The notes: a model not told the origin generated them from the sequence alone. Positions 50,288 to 60,097 are shown, counted from the stretch's first letter. The stretch is DNA of 64,000 nt from Opitutus sp. ER46 (GCF_003054705.1 NZ_QAYX01000021.1:310001-374000), one strand, 5' to 3'. Numbers and translations are program-made.

Positions 50288-51781
50288 ATGTCCCTCCGCA
50301 AAGTTCTCCTGTTCGTCCTGATTCTGGCCGCCGTCGCGCTGGCCTGGTTCGCCTGGCGGCGGGCCGGACCGGCGACGCCGGCCGCGGCAACGCGCGGCGC
50401 GGGGACGTCTTCGCGTCCGGCGGCCACCGCGACGGCGGGCGCCCCGGCGGACTTTGCGGCGCAGTTTGACGCGGCGCGGACGCTGACCGACCGCGGGCAG
50501 CGGAATCGCGAATTTGGCCGGCTCTTCCGGGCGTGGCTGGACCGCGATGCCGCGGGCGCGGTGGCGTGGTTGCGGCAACAGCCGCGCGACGCGGCGGAGT
50601 TCACGCCGCTGCTGCTCATGGCGCTGGACACGCTGGTGCGAACGGATCCCGACGCGGCGCTGGCGCTGGCGGGCGAGTTGGCGACGAATCGCGACCAGCG
50701 CGCCGGCTACAGCGTGATCTTTGCGGTGCTCGCGCAGCAGGACCCCGCCGCGGCGGCGCGCCGGTTGGCGCGGGTGCCGGGTGGGGAGGCGCGGGAGCTG
50801 GCGTTGCGCGCGGTGGCGGCGGCCTGGGCGCGGCGGAATTCCACGGCGGCGCTGGGCTGGGCGGAAGGCCTGGCGGACGACGACCGCGAGATGGCGGTCG
50901 AAAGCGTTTTGGCGGATCTCGTGCATGCCGATCCCCTGCGGGTGATCGAAGTCGCGCAGCGCTCGCTGCACGGCGAGGCGCTGGCGCGGACGCTGACGGC
51001 CGCGTTGCATGGCCTCGTGCGCACGGATCCGGTGGCGGCTTCGGCCATCGTGCCCCTGTTGCCCGCGGGCGAGGGGCAGGTCGTGGCCGCAGCGGCTGTG
51101 GCGCGCGCGCTCGTCGCGAAAAGCCCGGCGGAAGCGGTGAGTTGGGTGAACGGTTTGACGAACGACACCGCGCGGCGCACCGCGATGGCGCGGCTGCTGG
51201 AAACCTGGACGGCGACCGACGCCGAGGCGGCTGGGCGCCACGTGGCGTCGCTCCCGCCGGCGCAACAGGCGACTGACGCGCCGGTGGTGGCCGGCATCAT
51301 GGCGGCGAAGAACGAGCAGGCCGCTCTGGCCTGGGCGCAGGCGCTCAGCACCGCCGAAGCGCAGGGCGTGGCCTTGGCGGCAGCGGCGAACGCGTGGTCG
51401 CAGCGTGATGGGGCGGCGGCCAGTCGCTGGGTGGCGGACAACGCGGCGCGGCTGGGCGAGCGGACGCCGGAGACGCTGCAGGCGGCGCTTTCGTATTGGA
51501 TTTTGCAGGACGCCGCGGCGGCGCAGCGGTTCGTCGGCGCGCTGGCGCCGGCGCTGCAGGCCGGCGCGGCGGAGTTCGTGGCGCCGCTCCTGGCGCAGAA
51601 GAACCCGACGGCCGCGCTGGCTTGGGCGCAGAGCCTGCCGAGCGCGGAAGCGCGCGACGCCGCGGTTGCGGCCGCCTTCGTGCGCTGGCGCCGCAACGCG
51701 CCCACCGCCGCCGACGCCTGGCTCGCGGCTACGCCCCTCCCGGTCGAGACGAAGGCCAGGCTGGCGCCGCCTGCGCGCTAA
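50288..51781 (+). CDS. Membrane-anchored helical-repeat protein downstream of the nuclease
   Basis: This 497-residue protein has an N-terminal membrane helix (about 4-22) and an Ala/Pro linker. About 420 residues of Ala-rich helical repeats follow, with a unit of about 30-35 residues such as DPAAAARRLARVPGGEARELALRAVAAAWARR. The repeats look TPR- or HEAT-like, so it may be a scaffold at the membrane. It starts 11 bases after the nuclease stop codon and is surely co-transcribed. I do not recognise a named family. Confidence 0.7.
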   Translation: MSLRKVLLFVLILAAVALAWFAWRRAGPATPAAATRGAGTSSRPAATATAGAPADFAAQFDAARTLTDRGQRNREFGRLFRAWLDRDAAGAVAWLRQQPRDAAEFTPLLLMALDTLVRTDPDAALALAGELATNRDQRAGYSVIFAVLAQQDPAAAARRLARVPGGEARELALRAVAAAWARRNSTAALGWAEGLADDDREMAVESVLADLVHADPLRVIEVAQRSLHGEALARTLTAALHGLVRTDPVAASAIVPLLPAGEGQVVAAAAVARALVAKSPAEAVSWVNGLTNDTARRTAMARLLETWTATDAEAAGRHVASLPPAQQATDAPVVAGIMAAKNEQAALAWAQALSTAEAQGVALAAAANAWSQRDGAAASRWVADNAARLGERTPETLQAALSYWILQDAAAAQRFVGALAPALQAGAAEFVAPLLAQKNPTAALAWAQSLPSAEARDAAVAAAFVRWRRNAPTAADAWLAATPLPVETKARLAPPAR

Positions 51782-52026
51782 CACCGCTGCACTCCGATTC
51801 CGCCCGTCGAGCCAACAGCGGCGTGGGGACGAAACCCGAATCTTACAGGGAGTGACGCAGACCGACGGTCGGACTGGCGCCCTGAATTTCCGTTCGCTCT
51901 CCGGCTCACCTTCGCCCGGCGGAACTCGTCGTGGGAATACTTTTCTCCAGCGGCGAAAAATTCCGCTTGCCAGCTAACACGTTTTAGCATCCATTCGGGC
52001 TAAATCGATTCAGCCGCCCCCCTATC
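51782..52026. promoter_or_regulatory. Leader of the right-hand utilisation locus with TTAGC-type sites
   Basis: This 245-base gap precedes a long co-directional gene set. GCTAA at 51973-51977, TTTAGC at 51983-51988 and GCTAAA at 51999-52004 form overlapping inverted pairs 22-53 bases before the start codon. The local sequence is AT-richer than its surroundings. A repressor or activator site is a reasonable guess. The rest shows nothing recognisable. Confidence 0.45.
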
Positions 52027-52962
52027 ATGAATACCGATTTCAAGCCCCGCGGGGTGTATTCCGCGCAATGGATTCCAACCGACGCCGAGGGTCGGACGAA
52101 GCGCGGAGCACTGGCCCGCCATATGGCCTTTGAGCGAAAACAGGGCGTCGCCGGCTTCCTGGCGCTGGGGAGCTCCGGCCAGTTCCCGCTCTTCACGCTT
52201 ACCCAGCGGCGGCGGATCCTCGAGGCGGTCCTTGCTTCAGCCGAGTCCCTGCCCGTCATCGCCAACGTCACAGCGCTGCGCGTCGGCGACGCCATCGAGC
52301 TCGGACGGCATGCAAAATCGGCCGGAGCGCGCGCGATCGCGCTGATGCCCCCGATGTTCTACCCCCTGTCCCAGGCCGACATCCTGGCCCATTTCCTGGC
52401 GGTCGCGGATGCCGTCCGCTTGCCGGTGATGCTCTACAATTTTCCCGAGCTCACTGGGAAGAAGATCGAGCTCGCCACAATTTCAGCCTTTGCCGACCGC
52501 GCGTCGATGGCGGCGATCAAACAGAGCGGCGGTGAGTTCTCCTACCATCGCGAGCTCATCGCGCTCGGCCGCAAAAAGGGGTTTGTTGTCATGTCAGGAG
52601 CGGACACGCGGCTGCAGGAGGTCTTTGCCCTCGGCGGGGCGGGCTGCATCGGCGGCCTCGTCAACATCGTGCCCGAGGTGATGGTTGCAATCTACCGGGC
52701 CAGCACCGCGGCGACGAAGACCGACATCGCCGCGCCGGCTGCGCTGATGGTCGAAGTGGGGCGGATCGTCGATCAACTGACCTTCCCAGTGAACGTGGGG
52801 GCCGGGCTCCAGGCCCGCGGTTTCGAAGCGGGCGAGCCCCAGATGCCGATCTCGGCCCAATCGAAAGTTTTGTATCGACGCATTGTCGCCGAGCTCCGTG
52901 CGGTCCTTGCAAAGGCGGGACTCACGGCGCCGGCCGAATCCCGTCCACGCGTCAAGGCCTGA
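52027..52962 (+). CDS. DHDPS/NAL-family aldolase, N-acetylneuraminate lyase-like
   Basis: This 311-residue TIM-barrel class I aldolase forms a Schiff base through Lys165 (AAIKQSGGE), with Tyr137 in LYNFPELTG. The pyruvate-binding loop reads GSSGQ (48-52) where most relatives have GxTGE. YNFPELTG resembles the YNIPALSG of N-acetylneuraminate lyases. It lacks the Arg found in true dihydrodipicolinate synthases (YNVPSRT). With sialidase-like and sialate O-acetylesterase genes downstream, cleavage of a sialic-acid-like 2-keto acid is the best guess. It is the first gene of the locus. Confidence 0.8.
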   Translation: MNTDFKPRGVYSAQWIPTDAEGRTKRGALARHMAFERKQGVAGFLALGSSGQFPLFTLTQRRRILEAVLASAESLPVIANVTALRVGDAIELGRHAKSAGARAIALMPPMFYPLSQADILAHFLAVADAVRLPVMLYNFPELTGKKIELATISAFADRASMAAIKQSGGEFSYHRELIALGRKKGFVVMSGADTRLQEVFALGGAGCIGGLVNIVPEVMVAIYRASTAATKTDIAAPAALMVEVGRIVDQLTFPVNVGAGLQARGFEAGEPQMPISAQSKVLYRRIVAELRAVLAKAGLTAPAESRPRVKA

Positions 52963-52980
52963 GGCACGCCGCCATCGTCC

Positions 52981-54273
52981 ATGACGAACGCACTGAGAGC
53001 ACAGCCAGCGGAGTCCCTCCGTCCCGCCTACAAATGGTGGGTGGTCGGCATGCTTTGGTTCGTCTGTTTCTTCAACTACGCCGACCGGCAGGCAATCAGC
53101 TCGGTGCTTCCGCTGCTGGCGCGCGAGTTCAACCTCGATGATGTGGCGCTGGGCTGGATCGGCTCCGCGTTTGCCTGGGTCTATGCCGCGGCGGCGCCGG
53201 TAGCTGGTCTGATTGCGGACCGGCGGCCCCGCAAGATCCTGATCCTCGTGGCGTGCGTGGTCTGGAGCTTCTTCACGCTTGCCACCGCGTGGTGCCAGGG
53301 GGTGACGGCGCTGTTCGTGATCCGCGCGCTGACGGGGCTGGGCGAGACGTTCTACTTTCCAGCGGCGATGTCGCTGCTGAGCGACTATCATGGCCAGGGC
53401 ACGCGTTCGCGGGCGATGTCGTGGCACCAGTCGGCGGTCTATGCGGGGACGATTCTGGGGAGCTGGCTCGCGGCTGAACTCGCGGAACGGCACGGCTGGC
53501 GGGCGCCGTTCTGGTGGTTTGGCCCGATCGGAATCGTCCTCGCGCTCGTCCTGTTCTGGGCGTTGCGCGAGCCGCGCCGGGGTTCGTCGGGCGCGGTGGC
53601 CGAGGCCCAGCATCCGGCCGTCGGCACCACCTCGCTTCCGATTGGCCAGACGTTGCGCCTGCTCTTCCATACGCCGGTGGCGCTGCTGCTGATGGGCGCC
53701 TTCCTCTGCGCGAATTTCGTGGCGGTGATCTTCCTCACCTGGACCCCCAAGTTCCTGGTTGAAAAGTTCGGCTACTCGCTCGGGTCCGCCGGCCTCACCG
53801 GCACGCTCTACATTCATCTGGCGAGCGCACTCGTCGTGCCGATTGCCGGGTGGCTCGCGGACTGGCTGGGGGCGCGGCTGCGCTTCGGCCGGATCCTCGT
53901 GCAACTGATCGGACTCTCGGTCGGCGCAATCTTCGTCTTCATCGTCGGCCACACCGAAAGCCGCGTGACCCTGGTGACGGCGATGACCTTGTTCGGTGTC
54001 TGCAAGGGGATGTACGACTCGGGCATCTTTGCGGCGCTGTACGACGCGATCGAGCCATCGGCCCGCGGCACCGCGGCCGGAATCATGAACACCGTCGGCT
54101 GGGCCGGTGGTGCCCTCGGGCCTTTGGCCGTCGGCATTGCCACTCGCTATGGACGGCACCCGCGTCTCATCGACAACATGAGCGAGGCGATCGCCCTCGG
54201 CTCGGTCGTCTATGTTGCCGGCGCCCTTTTGCTTGGAATTGCCGCCTGGCACCGCGCCCGGCACGCCGAGTAA
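52981..54273 (+). CDS. MFS transporter, anion:cation symporter (hexuronate/sialate) type
   Basis: This 430-residue inner-membrane protein has 12 predicted helices. The N-terminal motif FFNYADRQAISSVLPLLAREF and the loop ADRRPRKILI match the ACS group of the major facilitator superfamily, which moves sugar acids such as glucuronate, galactonate or sialate with protons. It lies 18 bases after the aldolase gene, so it probably imports that enzyme's substrate. The exact sugar acid is unknown. Confidence 0.88.
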   Translation: MTNALRAQPAESLRPAYKWWVVGMLWFVCFFNYADRQAISSVLPLLAREFNLDDVALGWIGSAFAWVYAAAAPVAGLIADRRPRKILILVACVVWSFFTLATAWCQGVTALFVIRALTGLGETFYFPAAMSLLSDYHGQGTRSRAMSWHQSAVYAGTILGSWLAAELAERHGWRAPFWWFGPIGIVLALVLFWALREPRRGSSGAVAEAQHPAVGTTSLPIGQTLRLLFHTPVALLLMGAFLCANFVAVIFLTWTPKFLVEKFGYSLGSAGLTGTLYIHLASALVVPIAGWLADWLGARLRFGRILVQLIGLSVGAIFVFIVGHTESRVTLVTAMTLFGVCKGMYDSGIFAALYDAIEPSARGTAAGIMNTVGWAGGALGPLAVGIATRYGRHPRLIDNMSEAIALGSVVYVAGALLLGIAAWHRARHAE

Positions 54274-54322
54274 CGGCCGCTTCAGCCGGTCACGTCCGTC
54301 CCCTTTTCCCCAAGATACCACG

Positions 54323-57286
54323 ATGCCTCAAAACACACCCACCATCCGCGGAGCGCGCGCCCGTCATCTTTGCTCGCGCGTCCTTCTGGTTCTCGTTTGC
54401 GGCCTGATGACGTGCCTGGCGGTCAGCCGGGTCGAAGCCGCGAGCCTTTCCGGCACGGTGAGCAATGCCGCCACCCGCCGTTTCCTCGAGGGCGCCCGGG
54501 TCGACGTTCCCGCGTTGGGCCTGTCGGCCATCACCGATCAGACGGGCAACTACCTCCTGCTCGACCTGCCGGCGGGCACGCATCAGGTCGTCGCCTCCTA
54601 CACCGGCCTGGATCCGATCCACGCCACCGTCGCGGTGGGCGGCTCCGACCGCGCGGTGCACAATTTCGACCTGACCGCCGAAGTATACCGGTTGGAGGAG
54701 TTCCGGGTGTCCGGCGAACGCGAGGGCAATGCCGCCTCGATCACGCGGCAGCGCACCGCCGACAATGTGAAGAGCGTCGTCGCGCTCGATGCGTTCGGCC
54801 GGCTCAGCAACGACAACGCCGGCGAACTCCTCGTCCGGCTGCCAGGCATCGGCGGTCGGCTCGATGATGAGGGCAACATCACCGGCGTCATGATCCGCGG
54901 CACCGCCCCCGGCTTGAACACCGTCAGCGTCGATGGCAATCTCCAGGCCAGCACGGGTGGCATGGGCCGTGATTTCCGGCCGCACGCCATCTCGGGCGCG
55001 CTGTTCGACGAGATCGACGTGGTCAAGGCGCCGACGCCCGACATGCCGGCCGATTCGCTCGGCGGCTCGGTGAACTTCAAAACGCGCTCCGCCCTCGACA
55101 TGAAGGAGACCCGGCGTTTCGCGTATCGCCTCTCGGGCCGCTGGGCTGCGCCGTTCTACGACACCATCCCGATGCGCGAGCAGCGGCGGCTCCATCCGCT
55201 GCTGAACGCGAGCTACCAGGAGGTGTTCAACGCCTTTGGCGGCACCCACAACCTCGGCATCTCCGTGGACGCCTTCTACAGCGAGAACGTATCCGGCTAC
55301 TACAAGATGATCCAGGACTACGAGTACACGCTGAACTCGCCGGCGTACGTCTGGGATTACCGCACCACCGACGGCTACAACAACCGCAAGCAGACGAGCA
55401 CCAACTTCAAGGTCGATTACCGGCTCTCCGACAACTCCCGGTTCTTCCTCAACTTCCTCTACAACGACGCGTTCGAGCCGTACAACCGCCTCTATACGAT
55501 GCGCGCCTACACGTCGCGCAGCGTGGGTACCACCAGCTCCTCCGGCATTGCGCCCGGCTACACCGAGGATGTCACGCAGGTGAACCCCATCTCGTCGTCG
55601 CGCGTGCAGCTCAACTCCACGATGTACAGCTTCATGACGCGGGAGCGGCAGCTGAACCTCGGCGGCAAGCACGAGTTCGACCGCTGGAAGCTCGATTACG
55701 ACGCGAATTACAATTACAGCCACCCGAACCTCGGCAACGGCCGGACGCCGGACCAAAGCGGCGGCATCTTCACGATGAACACGACGAAGACGGGTTGGAT
55801 CCTGGACAAGACCGGGAGCGACATCTACCCGCAGTTCACCCAGACGTCCGGCGCCAGTCTGTCGAGCATTGCCAGCTACGGCAGCGGTCAGCTCGTCACC
55901 CGCAACGGCGGGCGCGATACCGATATCTACGCCGCTTCCGCCAACGCCAGCTACGTCCTGCCGACGACGCTCAAGGCAATCGTCAAGGCCGGCGCCCGCT
56001 ACCGGTCCGAGCGCTTCGATGTCACGGCGGGCGATCGGCAGTGGGCGTATGCCGGCGGCGCGCTCGGCTCGTTGGTTGATCCGTCGATCGTGACCTCGGG
56101 CGAGCTGCGGCACGGCATCGACCTGCCCTATGTCGAGTCGTCGCTCGCGATGCGCTCGATCCGGGAACACCCCGAGTTCTGGAAGGAGAACCTGTACTAT
56201 GCCGAGTCGGGCCGGCTTTCGGATTCGAGCCAGGTTACCGAGGATGTCCTCGCGGCCTATCTGCAGTCGCAGGTCACGGTCAAGCGCCTGCGCATCCTGA
56301 TTGGCTCCCGCTTCGAGCGGACGGATGTGGATGCGTTTGGACGGATCGCGGCCAAATCGCTGACGACCGCCGCGCAACAGGCGGCTGATCCCATCGGTTC
56401 GGCGCGCCTCGACTACGATCATCCACAGACCACGCGCGGACACTACGCCGACTGGTTCCCGGGTGTGTATCTCACTTATCGCATCGCTCCGAACCTCCAG
56501 GCCCGCGCCAACTGGTCGAACAGCATCGGCCGCCCCGCCGCCAGCCAACTGACGCCGAGTCGGACGGTCAGCGACACGAACGGGACGGTGACGATCAACA
56601 ATCCGAGCCTGAAGCCGCAGCACGCGGAGAACTGGGACGCCAGTCTCGAGTACTACTTCGAGCCGGTGGGCCTGCTGTCGGTCGGCGTGTTCCGGAAGGA
56701 CCTGACCGACTTCATCACCAGCGCGCAGGTGGGGGTCATCGGCACCGGTCCGGACAACGGCTATAACGGCGACTACTCCGGCTACGGCCTGATCAGCGCG
56801 TTCAACGGCGGTAACGCCCGGATGCAGGGCATTGAATTGAACTACCAGCAGCAGTTCAGTTTTCTCCCCGGCCTGCTCAAGGGGCTCGGCGTTTTCGCCA
56901 ACTACACCCAGCTCACGACGAATGGAGACTACGGCGAATCGACGGTGCGCTCGACGAGCGAGATCGCGAATTTCGTCCCGAAGACGGCCAATGGCGGGCT
57001 GACCTACAAGTACCGCCGGTTCGGCGCTCGGGTGCTGGTCAACTACACCGGCCGTTACCTCTCGAACTACTCGGCGGATCCGTCCCGGCTGCAGTACCGG
57101 ATGGCCAAGACCACCGTGAACCTCGGCACGTCGTACGAGCTCACCAAGGGACTCTCCCTCTTCTGCGACCTCGCGAACATCTTCAACGCGCCGCAGAAGC
57201 TCTACCGCGGCTTGTCCTCATCGCACATCTCCGCCGCCACGTATAACGGCACGGTCATGACGTTCGGCGTCTCGGGCCGGTTTTGA
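54323..57286 (+). CDS. TonB-dependent outer-membrane receptor
   Basis: This 987-residue protein has a long signal peptide (about 1-39). A carboxypeptidase-regulatory-like domain (about 40-120, SLSGTVSNAATRRFLEGARV) follows, then a plug with LVRLPGIGGRLDDEGNITGVMIRGT and VKAPTPDMPADSLGGSVNF. A 22-stranded barrel ends in TFGVSGRF with the typical C-terminal Phe. Such receptors import oligosaccharides in polysaccharide loci. It has no SusD partner here, as is usual outside Bacteroidetes. The open frame begins at 54212, but the signal peptide starts at 54323. Confidence 0.9.
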   Translation: MPQNTPTIRGARARHLCSRVLLVLVCGLMTCLAVSRVEAASLSGTVSNAATRRFLEGARVDVPALGLSAITDQTGNYLLLDLPAGTHQVVASYTGLDPIHATVAVGGSDRAVHNFDLTAEVYRLEEFRVSGEREGNAASITRQRTADNVKSVVALDAFGRLSNDNAGELLVRLPGIGGRLDDEGNITGVMIRGTAPGLNTVSVDGNLQASTGGMGRDFRPHAISGALFDEIDVVKAPTPDMPADSLGGSVNFKTRSALDMKETRRFAYRLSGRWAAPFYDTIPMREQRRLHPLLNASYQEVFNAFGGTHNLGISVDAFYSENVSGYYKMIQDYEYTLNSPAYVWDYRTTDGYNNRKQTSTNFKVDYRLSDNSRFFLNFLYNDAFEPYNRLYTMRAYTSRSVGTTSSSGIAPGYTEDVTQVNPISSSRVQLNSTMYSFMTRERQLNLGGKHEFDRWKLDYDANYNYSHPNLGNGRTPDQSGGIFTMNTTKTGWILDKTGSDIYPQFTQTSGASLSSIASYGSGQLVTRNGGRDTDIYAASANASYVLPTTLKAIVKAGARYRSERFDVTAGDRQWAYAGGALGSLVDPSIVTSGELRHGIDLPYVESSLAMRSIREHPEFWKENLYYAESGRLSDSSQVTEDVLAAYLQSQVTVKRLRILIGSRFERTDVDAFGRIAAKSLTTAAQQAADPIGSARLDYDHPQTTRGHYADWFPGVYLTYRIAPNLQARANWSNSIGRPAASQLTPSRTVSDTNGTVTINNPSLKPQHAENWDASLEYYFEPVGLLSVGVFRKDLTDFITSAQVGVIGTGPDNGYNGDYSGYGLISAFNGGNARMQGIELNYQQQFSFLPGLLKGLGVFANYTQLTTNGDYGESTVRSTSEIANFVPKTANGGLTYKYRRFGARVLVNYTGRYLSNYSADPSRLQYRMAKTTVNLGTSYELTKGLSLFCDLANIFNAPQKLYRGLSSSHISAATYNGTVMTFGVSGRF

Positions 57287-57376
57287 TCGCAGGGGCTCAC
57301 CCGCGTCGGTCTCGCCTTGGGCATCATGGGCCAGGCGAGGCCGATGGCCGGTGGCCCGTTTGGCACCATGCAATCC

Positions 57377-58720
57377 ATGATTCGCAGCACGTTTCCCCTC
57401 CGCGCCGTTGTGGCGTGGTCAGTCCTCACGGCCGCGCTCGGCGCAGCGACGCCCGCGGCGACCGAGTCCGTCGGCGGTCCGGTCCGTCCGCTCGCCAATC
57501 CGTTCGTGGCGGTCGGCGAGTCTCCGGACCCGGCGACGATCCCGTTGTACACGCCCAGCCTCCTCCGGCTGCCGAGCGGACGCCTCCTGGCGGCTTACGA
57601 CCGCGGCGGTGCCGCGGGTCGGAAGGGCATGGCCAACGCCGTCCTGCTCAGCTCCGACGACCATGGCGTCACGTGGACGCAGCGCGGCGCCATGGCGATG
57701 ACGCATGGGCGGCTGTTTCAGGCCGGGACCAACATCTATTATCTCGGGCAGAAGGGTGACCTGCGCGTCGCCTGTTCGAAGGACCAAGGCGAGACCTGGG
57801 GCGAGCCAGTGGAGCTGACGTCGGGCCAGCAATGGCATCAGTCCGCCTGCAATGTCTGGCACACGGGCGGACGCGTATACCTCGTGATGGAGCGCCGGGT
57901 TTCGAACACGATCCGCGCGTGGCCGGTCGGCGAACTTGCGCCAGTTTTGATGCGGGCCAGCGAGGCGGCCGACCTCACCAAACGCGAGAGCTGGACTTTC
58001 GCCTCCGAGCTCGCGTTTCGGGACGTCGTTCCCGGCTACGAAAAGAACGACATGGACCTGGGCTGGTTCGGCGTTCCGTTCTTCCCGATGACGTACCCAG
58101 CGAAGAGCAGCGTGGGCGGCCGGCGCTCCATGGCTCCGATCGGCTGGCTCGAGACCAATGTCGTGCAGGTGCGGGACCCGGATCACGTCTGGTACGATCC
58201 GACCGGTCACACCTTCCATCTCTTCATGCGGGGCCACACCGGCGGCACCGGTTACGCCGCGGTCGCCAAGGTGGTCGAAAACGACGACGGCACCATGACT
58301 ACGCAGCTCGAGAAGATGCCGTCCGGTAAGCCAGTTCTCTTTCTGCCGTTTCCCGGCGGACAGATGCGCTTCCATATCTGCTACGACGAGAAGACGCGGC
58401 TCTACTGGCTGTTGAGCTCGCAGGCGACGGACTCGATGGCGCGCCCCGACCGGCTTCCGCCGGAGCGTTACGACCTTCCCAACAACGAGCGCCACCGGCT
58501 CGTGCTGCACTTCTCCCGCAACCTCGTCGATTGGTGCTTCGCTGGCGTCGTGGCCATCGGGCCGTCGCCGAAGCAGTCGCGGCACTATGCGAGTATGGAC
58601 ATCGACGGCGACGACCTCGTGATCCTTTCGCGGAGCGGAGACAGTCGCGCCAAGAGCGCGCACGACGGGAATCTGATCACCTTCCACCGCGTCCGAAACT
58701 TCCGCGACCTCGTGTACTGA
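57377..58720 (+). CDS. Exported sialidase-like BNR-repeat protein 1
   Basis: This 447-residue protein has a signal peptide (about 1-28). Its beta-propeller contains at least two Asp boxes, SSDDHGVTW and SKDQGETW, as in exo-sialidases of GH33 type. The classical FRIP motif is not seen; the equivalent position reads SLLRLPSGRLLAAY. Hydrolysis of a terminal acidic sugar is plausible but unproven. The start could also be the ATG at 57368. It is closely related to the next gene, above all in the last 90 residues. Confidence 0.78.
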   Translation: MIRSTFPLRAVVAWSVLTAALGAATPAATESVGGPVRPLANPFVAVGESPDPATIPLYTPSLLRLPSGRLLAAYDRGGAAGRKGMANAVLLSSDDHGVTWTQRGAMAMTHGRLFQAGTNIYYLGQKGDLRVACSKDQGETWGEPVELTSGQQWHQSACNVWHTGGRVYLVMERRVSNTIRAWPVGELAPVLMRASEAADLTKRESWTFASELAFRDVVPGYEKNDMDLGWFGVPFFPMTYPAKSSVGGRRSMAPIGWLETNVVQVRDPDHVWYDPTGHTFHLFMRGHTGGTGYAAVAKVVENDDGTMTTQLEKMPSGKPVLFLPFPGGQMRFHICYDEKTRLYWLLSSQATDSMARPDRLPPERYDLPNNERHRLVLHFSRNLVDWCFAGVVAIGPSPKQSRHYASMDIDGDDLVILSRSGDSRAKSAHDGNLITFHRVRNFRDLVY

Positions 58721-58752
58721 GCCGCGTCCGACGTTTCCGCCACCCCACGTCG

Positions 58753-60087
58753 ATGAGCTTCAGACTTCTCCTTGCCCTTGACGCCGCGCTCATGCTCGGC
58801 GGAGCCGGCGTGGAGACGCAGGCCCAGCCGATCCGCCCGCTGGCCAACACCTATGTCGTCGTAGGCGAATCGCCGGCGCCCAGCTCCGTCCCACTGTACT
58901 CCCCGAGCATCCTCCGGCTGCCTTCCGGGCGGCTGCTCGCGGCGTACGCCCAGGCGAGCAAGGACTCGAAACGCTTCGGTCCGGCGCAGGAAATCCTCCT
59001 CAGTTCGGACGATCATGGCGTCACCTGGACGCGGCGTGCGACCAGCCCTGAGTTGCAGGGCCGGCTGTTTCTCGCGGGCAAGGCGGTGTACTACCTGGCG
59101 ACCGGAGCGGGCCTGCCCATTCAGCGCTCCGCCGACGAGGGCGTGACCTGGTCCGCGCCTCGCGAACTCACCGCCCACCGCGAGGTCTGGCAGCAGACGC
59201 CGGCGAACGTCTGGTACGCCAACGATAGTGTGTATCTGGCCTTCGAACACCGGCACGCGGTCATCGACGCGTGGGGACCGAGCGAGAAGGGGCTCGTGCT
59301 GCTGCGCGCCCGTGCCGGGACCGACCTCACCCAGCCGGCGGCGTGGACCTTCTCGAGCGAACAGGTCTTCGCGGACGTCGTTCCCGGCGTACGGGACAAC
59401 GCGATCAACACGTCCGGCCTCGATTTCTTCGGCGTTCCCTTCCTCCGGCAAAACTACCCGCACCGCGCCGTTGTCGCCGAGTCGCCGCGGCGAACGATGC
59501 CGCCGATCGGCTGGGTCGAGCCCGAGGTCGTGCAGATCCTCGATCCCGATCACGACTGGTACGACCCCGCCGGACACACCTTTCACATCCTCGCGCGTGC
59601 CCACACGGGCGGCACCGGCTTCGCCTGCCTCACGAAGGTCGTCGAGCAACCGGACGGCTCGATGACGATGTCGCTGGAACGGGCCCCGTCCGGGAAGCCC
59701 ATGCTTTACCTGCCGGTACCCGGCGGACAGCTGCGCTTCCACCTCGTTTACGATCGCCAGACCAAGCTGTACTGGATGGTCGGTTCGCAGGCGACCGACT
59801 CGATGCGTCGCGCCGATCGATTGCCCCCTGACCGGTTCGATCTACCCTACAACGAACGGCACCGGCTCGTGCTCCATTTCTCCCGCAATCTCGTGGACTG
59901 GTGTTTTGCCGGGCTGGTCGCCGTGGGGAACGGTCCCGGCGAGGCGCGGCACTACGCCAGCATGGATATCGACGGTGACGACCTCGTGATCCTCTCGCGC
60001 AGCGGTGATGCCCGGGCCAAGAGCGCCCACGAAGGCAACCTGATCACCTTTCACCGGGTGAGGAACTTCCGGGACCTCGTGTATTGA
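58753..60087 (+). CDS. Exported sialidase-like BNR-repeat protein 2 (tandem paralogue)
   Basis: This 444-residue protein has a signal peptide (about 1-25, ending TQAQP) and the same propeller plan as the preceding gene. It has the Asp box SSDDHGVTWTRR, a degenerate second one (SADEGVTW), and SILRLPSGRLLAAY. The C-terminal stretch from NERHRLVLHFSRNLVDWCFAG to RNFRDLVY is nearly identical to its neighbour. Substitutions in the first half suggest different specificity. It starts 32 bases after the previous stop codon. Confidence 0.78.
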   Translation: MSFRLLLALDAALMLGGAGVETQAQPIRPLANTYVVVGESPAPSSVPLYSPSILRLPSGRLLAAYAQASKDSKRFGPAQEILLSSDDHGVTWTRRATSPELQGRLFLAGKAVYYLATGAGLPIQRSADEGVTWSAPRELTAHREVWQQTPANVWYANDSVYLAFEHRHAVIDAWGPSEKGLVLLRARAGTDLTQPAAWTFSSEQVFADVVPGVRDNAINTSGLDFFGVPFLRQNYPHRAVVAESPRRTMPPIGWVEPEVVQILDPDHDWYDPAGHTFHILARAHTGGTGFACLTKVVEQPDGSMTMSLERAPSGKPMLYLPVPGGQLRFHLVYDRQTKLYWMVGSQATDSMRRADRLPPDRFDLPYNERHRLVLHFSRNLVDWCFAGLVAVGNGPGEARHYASMDIDGDDLVILSRSGDARAKSAHEGNLITFHRVRNFRDLVY

Positions 60088-60097
60088 AACCCACCCG

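Noticed and set aside
41010-50390. Long antisense frames opposite the giant nuclease gene (1,053 and 735 codons)
   Set aside because: They are low-complexity Arg/Gly/Ala shadows of the repetitive Ig-domain coding sequence, with no recognisable motif.
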